Positions 1 through 12,100 of a stretch of 64,000 nt of DNA are shown here, one piece after another; position 1 is the first letter of the stretch; the number at the start of each line of letters is the position of its first letter. The position numbers were made by a program, and so were the translations under genes. The stretch lies in assembly GCA_950022655.1 (NCBI GenBank), contig OX465584.1, positions 52,868,723 to 52,932,722 on the forward strand, read 5' to 3'. The stretch is from Alentia gelatinosa. Taxonomy: Eukaryota; Annelida; Polychaeta; Phyllodocida; Polynoidae. The notes under the pieces were generated by a model. The model was given only the letters and a program-made list of their open reading frames with translations. It ran no database searches and was not told the origin of the DNA.

Positions 1-121
1 TTATACCGTGTACTTTCGTCAGTATAAGTTATCCAATAGATCCCGAGCTTGTAAATGTAATTGAAAGAGGCAATTGAGGTAAAATTGTTCGACATATAAT
101 AGTATAATATTCTGGTTTCAG

Positions 122-3100
122 CCACCAGACAGGGTCCATCCGAACAAACTGCGTCGACTGTTTGGACAGAACAAATGCAGTTCAGGCCATGTTTGGTCTC
201 GAGGTGAGTAAATTCATGTAGTATGATGTGCAATTGTTTGTTACCTTTTTTGTAATAATATTAATATCAGATTATGTTATATACCTTAAAAAATTTGGAG
301 AGTCCGGCCTGGATCAAAAACCTCAGATGAAATTAGCGTTATGTGTATTTCAGGTAAACTGTAAACATCTCACTGCAGATTCTGCTGTGGGTGCTGAAAA
401 GTCTGGCCTAGATCAGAAACCTCAGATGACATTAACATTATGTGTATTTCAGGTAAACTGTAAACATCTCACTGCAGATCTTACCGCGGATGCTGGAGAG
501 TCTGGGCCTGGATCAGAAACCTCAGATAACATTAGCGTTATGTGTATTCGGGGTAAACAGTAAACATCTTGCTGCAGTTATGTGTATTCGGGGTAAACCG
601 TAAACATCTCGTTGCAGATCTTACCGCGGATGCTGTAGAGTCTGGGCCTGGATCAGAAACCTCAGATAACATTAGCGTTATGTGTATTCGGGGTAAACAG
701 TAAACATCTTGCTGCAGTTATGTGTATTCGGGGTAAACCGTAAACATCTCGTTGCAGATCTTACCGCGGATGCTGGAGAGTCTGGGCCTGGACCAGAAAC
801 CTCAGATGAAGACGCGCTTCGTGGAGGTGTACAAACAGATGTGGGCCCTGAATGGCGACCATGTAAGCCGCATCTACGCCGGCACAGGCGCCATGGGTGG
901 CGGCAAGTCCAAGGTGAGTCTCCACAATAACACTGTCGTGTGGAACAACCCTAATGACAGCCACTCTAGTCTGTAGAGCCAGGCGGTTAAAATCAAGGTA
1001 TTTATTTCTTGACCTGCAGTCTTCTCCGATGTGATCTATTCGTCAGTATGGGCAGAGGATTTAGGTTTTTTATATCAATAGTGGTCATAAGAAGAACTAG
1101 TGTGAAACGTATAAAGCTGAGTAAAGTATAGTATACAGTAAATATAGCTAAATGAATTCATGAATGATAGTTTTAACAAATCCTCTGAAAAAAAAGACAC
1201 ACTATCATATGCCTTCTTTCAATACAGCGAGAAATAGGGGAAGTATTTTTTTAAAAATACATCCATACATTAACTAAAGAATATTTAGTACATGGTATAA
1301 GTGTACACCCTCTGCTGTACCGATGTGTTCCACTGCTTGCTTAGCATCTCTAGATTCAATCGTGACCGTGGCTTTGGGTGTGACATAAAACAATTGATAA
1401 GACTCCTCATGTCGCTTAACCCATCAGAGACTAAGGTCTGCGTGTTACGAGTCTGCCTTCAGTTACAGGTCTCACAGATCACACAGTGATCCTGTGATCG
1501 CCGGCTTCGGGAATCCAACAAAATCTAATTCATCAGATATTCAATTCAAAGAGTTCAGTTGCCGGTATTTTTTTGATTGTCAATAATTACAAAAAACTAA
1601 GGGTACATTCATCTAGCTTTTGTGATGATTTAAACCTTGAATATATTATATATGGAAAACAGATGTGGGCTATTTTCTACGCAAGGATAACTTTCCAAAT
1701 GCTAACGCTATTAGATTGTATGGTTAGGACGCGCATTGATATAACAGGATTACCTTGGCCAATACCGATGTCGGATGGTCGCCGCAGACTTCAGAAAAGC
1801 TGCTGCACTGTATATCAGGACACGGGCAACGATGTCAGGTGGTCATTGCCAAAGTCATTTGATGCACGCAGGCCGTCCTTTCTACACCTCCACCGTCTCA
1901 GTGGAACACCCGCTTTACACTCCCTTCGAGGCCATGGAGTATGAGTTCTTAATGTTAAGTCTGTGCAGATAAATTACGGGGTGAGATAAAACTGAGTACA
2001 ATCACCAAGAGGACTGGATCATATGAATTTGATTATCCATCGTATACAAAGTCCTCATTGAAAATGTATTGGGATTCAGTAAATCACGACCCATTATATA
2101 AAACCTGTCAGATACCATAACTGTGGTATACAGCCTTCAAAACCAAATTTTCAAATTCCCTCTACTGGTCACTTTATTAGCTAGTTATTTCGGTTTGACC
2201 TGTAGGTCAAGACCAAAATATATTAGGGGAGACGGGGAATGGTATTTGCGGCTTACATTATAATACATTACAGTAATATATTCAGGAATCCTGAATAATT
2301 ATACCCTCGATACCCTCGATACCCTGTGGTGAACTGGTCAGATGTGGTCCGCACCCGGCGACAGTAGTGTATTTTTATATATTGCGCAGGCACCCGTTAC
2401 GGTTCAATGAATACCTACTAGCGGGTGGCGCCATGGGGGTGTGCTATTTTTGTTCAAACCAAAAGTATGGCAATGCCATATCAACTATTAATCCTTGTCT
2501 ATAAGATTAGGCGTTAGCAACTATACTAAGCAATATATACACACAATAACCTGTCATCAATACTATTCTATAACAGAACATATTTGATGTTGAACCACCC
2601 GAAAAAATACAAACAAACAATCTTCTATAACATACACAAACACACACGATAATCAATGGTTTTATGGACAGGTGGCCGTAAACCACTAGTAGTAATACAC
2701 CAGCATTAGCAGGAATATTATGACGTGAACCTCGAGTGGTTTACAGAACCACCTTGAAAAGAAAAGCCACCATTGTCTGTTGTATATATATTCTCTTATC
2801 TTCCTTTTTTCCTCTATCTTCTAGAGTATATTAAACCCAGGAATTGTCATTTCATCAGTAACAATAGGGACTATTCTTTTGCTCTACATCATAAAGGGAA
2901 TATTTTTTCTATAATCGATGGCTTTGAGGCCATATACTATATATATGAGTTGCGTATGTACCATGGTTATGGTATCTGACAGTTTTTAAACAATGGGTAG
3001 TGCTTTACTGAGTGCCCATACATTTTCAACGGTGACTTTGTATACGAAGGATGATAAGCGCGGGCACGACACCGCCAGTCTGCAGCTTCGCCCACCAAAC

Positions 3101-6100
3101 TCTTCCCCGGTTTCGGCTTACTCGGCTTGTCCCTCTCCACCATCATGTTAAAATGTCGCAGAATAAGTTGCTTCTCCTTCTCCTACCCAGTCTTGGACAG
3201 TAAAGCAAGTACAGTTACTGGTGAGTTGGGCAGGTATGGACATAGCTCCCCTCAAGGCCACACACAGAATAATGCTGGCTTCGTGTAAAACCTAGGTTTT
3301 AGATAATTAAGCTTCACCTCGAGATTTTCCAGTGGAAAAGATCCCGAGACGCTTAAGTGTAAGTGAAGGTTGTCTTGACATTTAAGACCCATGAAAAGTA
3401 ATTTCTGGTTTGAACAGTGTTTGTTGTTGTTGGTTTTTTCCCCCTAATTTTCTTTATGTAAAAGGAAGGCTTGTTTTTCTTGCATAAAACAAGGATAGTT
3501 ATTGAGCCGTTTATTGACTCTGATAAAACTAGTTAGATTTCCCACAGACCATCAGCCCCACGCCGTTGTTCATTCCATTTTTTTTCTTCACATTTCCTTG
3601 GTCTCTGAAGCAGCAAATTCCTTATGAAAAATATTTTTACTTAATACTGACCCCTTGAAGTCCCTATGCACACAACTACAAAAAAGGAGACATTTCTTGT
3701 AAAAAAAAAACCATTGGGGAGTGAGGTGAAGGGGGTATTCAAAAGTATTTTTAGACATTTTCCAAAAGATAAAGACTGTGAATAAAGATGCATTCAACCC
3801 TTTCACTCCTGAAAATGCATGAAGGCATTCCCGTGACAGATCCTGAAGATGCCTCCAGGCATTTTTGGATAGTTTAAGAAAATGATGATATGAGGAGAAA
3901 TAGTTTAATTATTTTTTCAGAATATATAACATCATTCTAATTAATTGTGGGTTAGAATGATTTATGTTGAGTACGTGGCTAGGTCTATATAGTAAAGCAG
4001 CTTCCGCTTGAATGAGCTCGATGTCTGTTATCGGCTACGTCATCGGAGACTGGTCGATTGTGACGATCATAGTGACAGCAGCGTAATCTTGGCGATTTGC
4101 TTGGTGTCAATTGTTGACAAATCGGTTTGTGAGTCACAAATTGGGCTTGTCATGTGTTGTCATGGAAGGGGCATGACAGCTACAAAAAATGGTTAGAATG
4201 ATGTAGTCAAGGAAACTATGGGCACCATTGTGATATTTGCTAAGTGCATACGGCATTGCACAGTCGTATGTTTATAGATGCAGGCTTCAAGCAGGCTGCT
4301 TCAAAATTATGATAAAGACTTTGTGCATGACACAACTGCAAGAGTGCAAAATTTATTGAGTTAGCCTTAAACCTACCTGTCAACTTAAGGCAGTGACATG
4401 TATTCTTGCCTCAAGGCATCACCGGCCCAGGGCGGATGATGTCTCAATTCATCACCCGGCATATTTGTTTTAACAAGGAAACAATTCATCAATAAACTTA
4501 GAATTTGCATAGAATGTAGGTCTAACATCAGATTTCAGATTTCTTGACAAAAGAAATGAAAATACTATTAAGGATGCCGTATCATATCACGTGATAAGCC
4601 TTAGAATTCTGAGTTCAGATAACTATGTCCCTATCCACTAGAACTATAGACATGCACTAGTAGCCGTCCCTTTTTTTTGCCAGATCAAAGATGGCTTTTG
4701 AAGTGTCATAAAATGGGTTTCAGACATAGGCCTACAATAAAACCCCGCATAAGCGGGCATCCCCCGATCCTGGCCAAAGTGTATGCTTATGCGGTGTGTC
4801 CACTTATGCAGGGTTTCCAGGTTTTTATTAGTTATACATTTAATGCATCCCTGACATCAGGAGCTTTAATTTGATACTAAATACACATACCTTTCATAAT
4901 GTCTATTAAGGTTCATCTTATCTAGAAAAAAAAATCTTCTAAGATCGTTTTTTCTGATGCGCGCGGTGATGAGAAACAAGTAGGTTTTTTTGAGTGGCCT
5001 AAGATTCATTTTTTCTTTGCAATTGGTAATTAGATACGAAAGTCAGTTTCAAAAGTGGTCAAACGGAAAGTTAACTAATTAAATGAGTTTTAGATCACGT
5101 CCTCGCTAAATGACCAGTACTTCTATGATTATATATTACACAATATTCATGTAAATACAAATCTAGTAATTAGGCCCCAAACTAGCCGACTAGCAGGGGC
5201 CTGTTGAATAATCTAAGCTCGTACATGAAGACCCTTTTCTGTACGCCAACGAGACCTAGAGAAACGTCATTCAACACTTATAGACGACCTTTTGGATAGC
5301 TAGGACTGTATTTGTGAACAAACGTGAATATTATTAAACAATAACCATTGTAAGAGGTCGCCTTGTACCCTGTACTATCATCAGCAGAAATTATTCAACA
5401 GGCCCCAGGTCTCCATACATAGTCACCGAGATCTAGTTATCACTATATGTAGTACGCACATCCTTCTTGCACACCTGGCTAAGTAAGAAAGATTACTCCC
5501 AACCTTTGAATCGAGTTTAAAGATGATTGTTCCTCAATGACGATTGTTTCAACCCGTGTTTGTAAGATCTAAAAGTTCGTCTTTTTTCTAGGGCTATCAT
5601 CGGCCCATGCAGGTATAAAAAACAAGTTCTCAGTTTGTGTGTGCCATATTTATACAGTCTACTCTCTGGTGATGATGGGATCCGCCCGAGTCTATCCCTG
5701 GGGCTAAATGGTTATCCTGGTTAGTTGTAGCTTGATCCTGCAGTGAATATAATTGCATCCCCTTTTTCCACTTGGATTTAAAAAATTTGGATTCCACTAT
5801 ATGGGAGAAATAACCCAATTTTCCCTCGTTGTCAACGATTCTGGTAAGATTTCCATATTTGTAGTTTATCATACTTTATTTCAAAATGGGTGCTTTGTTA
5901 TATTCTCTATGATAGAATATTGATAAACTTGCTTTGTGTGCTAAATTGATTCTAATGTTTTGGCGAGCCTAATACTAGCGTTAAACAAAACCCAGTGAAA
6001 AGTTAAGGCCATGCATTTTTATGCTAACATTTGATGTGATGTTGCCTTCTAAGAAATATCTTATTTTCAAATATGTGGATAAGATTTATTTTGCGCATTG

Positions 6101-9100
6101 CAATCATAATATGACTGTTAGTTACCCTCTACTGGAATAAATATCATCAATATCACCTTCAGTTTTGACCATCGGGCTTTAATCAATGGAAATAATTCAG
6201 TCCTGTGCACACAGAAACTCTTTGAAATTAGATGCTAACGTTTTAATTTATAGATCATGTTAACTACTTTTGTGGTTTGTTTAGATCAATTACATAACGA
6301 CATAACAATTCACCACAAGGCGTTCTTCCATTGTGTGCCGAGACAGACTGGACAAACAGGACAAAACAACATATAACACAGAAAAAGGGAAACTAATCAA
6401 TGAATTGTTATGTCGTAATTGTTCTCTGAATAAAAAAATAAAAAAAAGGGCACCCAGTCAGCATTTCTACATCTATAGAACACATTATCCATATCAAAGG
6501 ACCCGGTAATGAAATACAACAATATAGTTACTTGCTCTTCCTAAATATACTGGAATAATATTACAGTACATTATAAATACAATACAAATATCACCAAAAG
6601 TACAGGGAATGCAAGTTGTAATACGGAATGTTGGTACCAGTAGGTGCCTGATTCTGATCGAAGAAGTATGGCTTCCATGGATAGTGAATATTTTTCTAAT
6701 ATTTCTGGTTTTTTTAAATTGATTGTCTATATGATTGTATTTCTGGCGAAAGAGAAGAATATCCATGAAACTCCCTTGCTGTAAATTTTGCAAGGAAAAA
6801 TAAAAAAACCCTGACGAAATAACACCTTTTATTTTCCAGGCAGGGGACGCCGCTCGGTCTGCTACGCGAACAATTCAGAACAACTTTCTGGACACGAGCA
6901 AACAGGAAGCCATCGACATCCTGTGTCTGGGCAACACGCTGCGTGGGGACCTGGCTGACAAAGCCCGGGCTCTTCTCTCCAACAGTAGTCTACATGGTAA
7001 GGGCCTGCTCCACCGGGCCGGCGACATGGCACGAAAAGAGCCCCGCGCGGTGCCCGAGTTAGCTCAAGTGTTAAGAAGGAACTGTATGAAGATCTATAGA
7101 TACTGAGTATATGCCATGAGTTATGGTGTTTTTTTTTTGTTTTTTTTTGGTTATTTCAATCTTTAGACTACATGGACATCAGTCGGAATAAGACTGGTTT
7201 TAGCGTCCATGCAGTGGACGACTTACAGACCTTGATATAAGATACCTTCAGAATAAAGTTCCCGGTTGTAGAGTAATCTAATGGGGCAAAGCTGAGTGAG
7301 ATTACGTAGTAAACCAAAATTATATCAATGTCAGTAGAACTCGATTGATAGCAAAAACCATATCTAGATATTGTATCTCTCCCAAAGAACATTTTGACAG
7401 GTGATTTTTCATATTTAGTGTTTCGTCTGGTGCTAATTCCATCGAGCGACCGATATATGCGGAAACCTGTTGAAATAAATCCACCATGAAAGATCGAGCG
7501 GGATCAGAAAAAAATCGTATAATTATAACTGGCGGTGGAAGCGCCCAAGTTTTTTTTTCTGATAATTTCGGGTGCTAATACGATTTATAACCTGAGTACA
7601 TCCACCATGTAAGGATATTGATATATGATATTCTTCCGTATATTCCGAAGAGACCAGAAACTTTCTCATGAAACCTTAGTCCGGTGGAATCAGCACTTTA
7701 ACCTTTTTTTGTTCGTATAGCTGCTCCGAACATCTTGAAGATGATGATCGGTCGCCACCCTGACTACACGGTGACGCAGAACCTGCAGGTGTCCGTCGGC
7801 ACGTGGAACGTCAACGGGGGCAAGCACTTCCGCAGCATCGCCTACAAGCACGAGTCCATCACCGACTGGCTGCTCGACCTGCCCAAACTCACCCTCAACT
7901 CAAGACCAGGTAACTCCAGCCTCTTGTGGGTTTTTTTTCGTGTTTTTTTTTAAATTAAAAAAAAAAAAGAAATTATTTTGGTGGGGGGAGCAATCTTTAT
8001 TCACTCTTGGATAACATGGAGTACAAACGTTTCATGGTATTTCAATGAACAATTAGTTAACATTTTAGCTTGCATTTTTGCTCATAGGCGTGTCCAGTGT
8101 TTTGTAATGCAAATTGATCCATTTTTTGTTATTATGATTAAAGAAATTGTCCCTATACCACTGCCTATACTAAACGTTTTTCTGACTAAGTTGCCGAGAT
8201 TGCCAGACTCTAATCCTCTTAAGGTTTTCATCCTTAGCTAGCCACTGTTCTCCAAAAATATATAAAGAAGGTAACTATGTTTTGGAGGAATTTAAGAGCA
8301 TTATAACAAGGATACGGACTTTTATGAAAATAAATTTTCCTGAGACTTTATGATTTTATTGAATATTTTGCCATTGATACTCTTTCAAAAGAGAGAAAAT
8401 GTTCTTTTTGATTCTCTGCCATATAATTGAAAGAACGCTGTTTAATTGAGGATAGAATGAAAAAGTAAGTGTTTGCATAAGTCATATGATTATGAAGGAA
8501 GGTGTATAGGATAACATAATACGTAATCTGAAACCACTTAGTAATATTTGTTGTCTTTTTCAGATTTATTAAGTGAAAATATGGATATAAATACGCCCAC
8601 AGATATCTTTGCAATTGGCTTTGAGGAAATTGTTGATCTCAACGCCAGCAACATTATGAGTGCCAGGTATGTAATGCTCTGAATCTCATTAAAGTTATAG
8701 ATACGAGGCAGGAACACTTCTACACACCAAAAAAAAAAAATTGAATCTCATTAAAGTGCGTGTTCCATTCACCCAATGAAATTTAACATCGTCGATGGTT
8801 GGACAATCATGATTATTCCAGAGCCTACCAACAAAATAGTGCCAACTGACGTCCTGCAATCGCCGGATTCAGGAATCTGACAAAATATGATTCATCACAT
8901 ATTCATTTAAAAAAGTTCAGTTGGTAGTATTGTTTTGATTGTAAACAATTATAAAAGTGGCTGTACATTACCTAGATTTTCTAATCACATACTATCTATT
9001 ACAATCTTCATGGATATGAGATACAATGTTATGTTAATTCCTGTTCAGGCTAATCAATTGAAATATTCAAAATTTCATCCAATTACAACATAGGTAAATG

Positions 9101-12100
9101 GGATTGGTTGATTGAATGTCAAATTTAACTGTGCACAATATATTGTCATCCACTCAGCACATCAAACCAGAAGGAGTGGGGAGCCTTTTTGCAGAAATCG
9201 CTCTCGCGGGACAATAAATATGTGCTGCTGACCTCAGCGCAGCTCGTCGGAGTGTGTCTGTTCATCTTCATCAGGCCCCGCCTCGCCCCACACATCAGGT
9301 AAGCGTTGACCCATAAATATCACATGATCGAAAAATTATCCTCCTACCATGTCAAATGGAAGAACTGGGGCAAACCCAGAATTTGTCAATAAAGCAAATT
9401 TAAAAAAAAGGGGGGAAAAAGAGCACTTGACTTGTAACCCCAAGGTTGTGGGACTTTTTCAGTTCGAGTCCCACTGCAGCCACTTTTCTCCTTCATCCAT
9501 AGCAGTGGTAGATTAAGTGCTGTATCAAAGGCTAGTCCTTTTCATACCATGCCTATGTGGTGTGGGAAATGTAAATGTGTAGGAGTGAAATTTTTACCTG
9601 GATTCATCGCATAGATTTGAGTACCACTATTGTGGCGTAAAAGAATTTTGGGATAATGATTCTGAAAAGGACCTTTAATGGTTGACTGGATGTCAAATCA
9701 GACTACCAACAAACAAACAAAAAATCTTTTTACTTTTCTTGCTAAGTCATGTAATAATCCCGTCTAGTATTCATATAGAACGACTTGACCATGCTGTACA
9801 AGCTATAAACTGAAATGGGAATTTAGGTCCGTACGGAGTGAGGCGTTTAGCCGAGTTCCATGTGAACCATAAATTCCCATTGAATTTCGTAGCTTGTACA
9901 AGTATGGTAAGTTGTCCTCTATCAATTATATACCCAAAATTTATATTTAAAAAAACAAACATGTCTAGGCCACTCAAAAAGACACTTGTTTCTCATCACC
10001 GCGCGCATCAGCAAAAACGATTTTAAAAGATTTTTTTTTTATTTTGGTTAAAATAAGATGAAACTTGATAGAAATTATGAAAGGTATATGTATTTAGTAT
10101 CAAATTAAAGCTCCTGATGTCAGGGATGCATTCAATTTATAACCAGTATAAATCTGAAAACCCATCGTAAGCGTACACCCCGCATAAACGAATACTTTGG
10201 CCCGGAATGGAGGGTGTCCGCATACACAGGGTTTTACTATGTGTTTGAAGCCCATTTTATGACACTTCAAAAGCCATCTTTGATCCTATTTTTCATGGCT
10301 TGGTGATGAGAAATAAGTTGGTTTTTTTGGAGTGGCCCTCCCCATGCAGATCAGGGTTCCATATTTTGCAGTACGGAACCCTGTTCCTTACGGTATCATT
10401 AGATTATATGATGCAGTTAAGATATAAATACTTCATGGATATAATAAATATGATTTTCATCACAACCATTTTTTTCACTTTTCTCACTCAGAGACGTTGC
10501 AGTTGACATAGTGAAGACTGGACTGGGAGGAGCAGCTGGGAACAAAGGGGCCGTGGCCATTCGCTTCCTCGTACACCGGACTTCGGTTTGCTTCATCTGC
10601 AGCCACTTCGCAGCCGGGCAGAAGGAGTGGAAGGAGCGCAATGCTGACTTCCATGAGATCTCACAGAAAGTCTGCTTCCCCATGGTAAAACTCACTTTGT
10701 TTACCTGTTGAGATCTCTCTATTGTTCCCCAGTCTCTGTGAGACTTAAAAGGAACTGCATCGAGATCCATAATCGCTAGAAATATGCCATGAGTTTTGGT
10801 TGTTGGTGATCTCACGCGGTAAAACAGTCAGATTTCGTTGTGAACCAAAATTAATGGCATATTTTCAGTGGTTATGGATCGAGTGCAGTTCAGATTTTAT
10901 CTCACCACTATCACTGACTAATTTGCTAACGTTTGTGACATCATCCAACATTGACTGTTTTTCTACAGTACCCGTTGAGTAGGAGTTCCCAATGTTAAGT
11001 CTATAGGGTAAAATACCAGGGATGAGATGAATAGGGTAGGCCTCAGTTTAAAACTACCACCACAAGGTCATCTTACGTTTCGTTTTATTTTCATTGATTC
11101 TTTATTGACATTAATTTGATGTGGTCATATTCTTGGTTTACATATCTCAGAAAAGTAATACCAATAAATAAGGCATTACTGTCAGCCTTGGTGTCAGTCG
11201 TCAGTTGTTTCCGCATTGCCGTCAGTTGTCAATGACCTGTAATCCCAAGGTTGTGGGACTTTGAGTCCCACTGCAGCCACTCTTCTCCTTCACTCCCAGC
11301 AGTAGTAGCTTTACTGCTATATCAAAGGCCAATCCTTCTCATACCATGTCTATGTTGTATGAGAACTAAAAGAACTCGCACCTTGGTAAATGTGTAGGGG
11401 TGTGATTTCTACCTAAATTCATTTCATAGATTCAATCACCATCAAACCCATAGTAAGCCTAATAGAAATTATTGGACATTAAAATACCGAAACAACAAAC
11501 AACAGCAGTCCTCAATGATTACCCAGTTGTCTGACAAGCCACTTCACACTTGGTGTCAGTTCTTCAATGATTACCCAGTTGTCTGACAAGCCACTTCACA
11601 CTTGGTGTCAGTCGTCAATTGTTGCCAAGTTGTCTGACGTTCCACTCTACACTTGGCGTCAATTGTTGCCCAGTTGTCTGACGATCCACTCTACACTTGG
11701 CGTCAATTGTTGCCCAGTTGTCTGACGATCCACTCTACACTTGGCGTCAATTGTTGCCCAGTTGTCTGACGATCCACTCTACACTTGGCGTCAATTGTTG
11801 CCCAGTTGTCTGACGATCCACTCTACACTTGGCGTCAATTGTTGCCCAGTTGTCTGACGATCCACTCTACACTTGGCGTCAATTGTTGCCCAGTTGTCTG
11901 ACGATCCACTTCACACTTGGCGTCAATTGTTGCCCAGTTGTACATAGCACTCAGATGACAACATCAGTCATTAGTCTGTCAGAGTGGATGGAGCTGGTCT
12001 TTTACATTGTACTTTCAGTAAAATAACCACCTCGCCAGAACGACGATTTCATCCCAGTCCCTAAGAATAGTCGTGATAGTGGGAGTTTAGTTATCAAAAA

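Larger units (their letters stand above)
914..6839 (+). other. Synaptojanin intron, 5.9 kb, repeat-filled
   Basis: I see no coding exon here; open frames in it are short and without family similarity. Recognisable contents are a fold-back-type remnant ending in the GTGAGATAA signature near 1936-1990, two copies of a hairpin-headed repeat (about 2020-2140 reversed and 2655-3060), a fragment of the GGGATGCCAGTT MITE family at about 3545-3840, a TIR element copy at 4685-5005, and a 211-bp element at 5196-5406. The rest (about 1000-1900, 3060-3540, 3850-4660, 5410-6830) is AT-rich with nothing I can name. Confidence 0.6.
122..6996 (+). other. SYNJ1: SAC1 phosphatase catalytic exon and following SAC1 C-terminal exons
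   Basis: Exon 122-203 translates to the SAC1 active-site stretch [15 protein letters not shown], which contains the CX5R(T) phosphoinositide phosphatase signature; its first base completes a codon from an exon outside the window. Exon 758-913 (52 codons) gives the helical stretch ending in [13 protein letters not shown], and exon 6840-6996 gives the [18 protein letters not shown] and LADKARALL stretches typical of the end of the synaptojanin SAC domain. The catalytic cysteine and arginine are present, so the SAC1 domain is predicted to be active, unlike that of mammalian SYNJ2-type proteins where activity has been debated. The intron between the first two exons carries tandem copies of the second exon's start. 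Confidence 0.93.

Noticed and set aside
228..563. 111-codon open frame in the first intron
   Set aside because: It arises because the 99-base repeat unit is a multiple of three; it is made of copied exon starts and intron spacers, with no independent start context or family.
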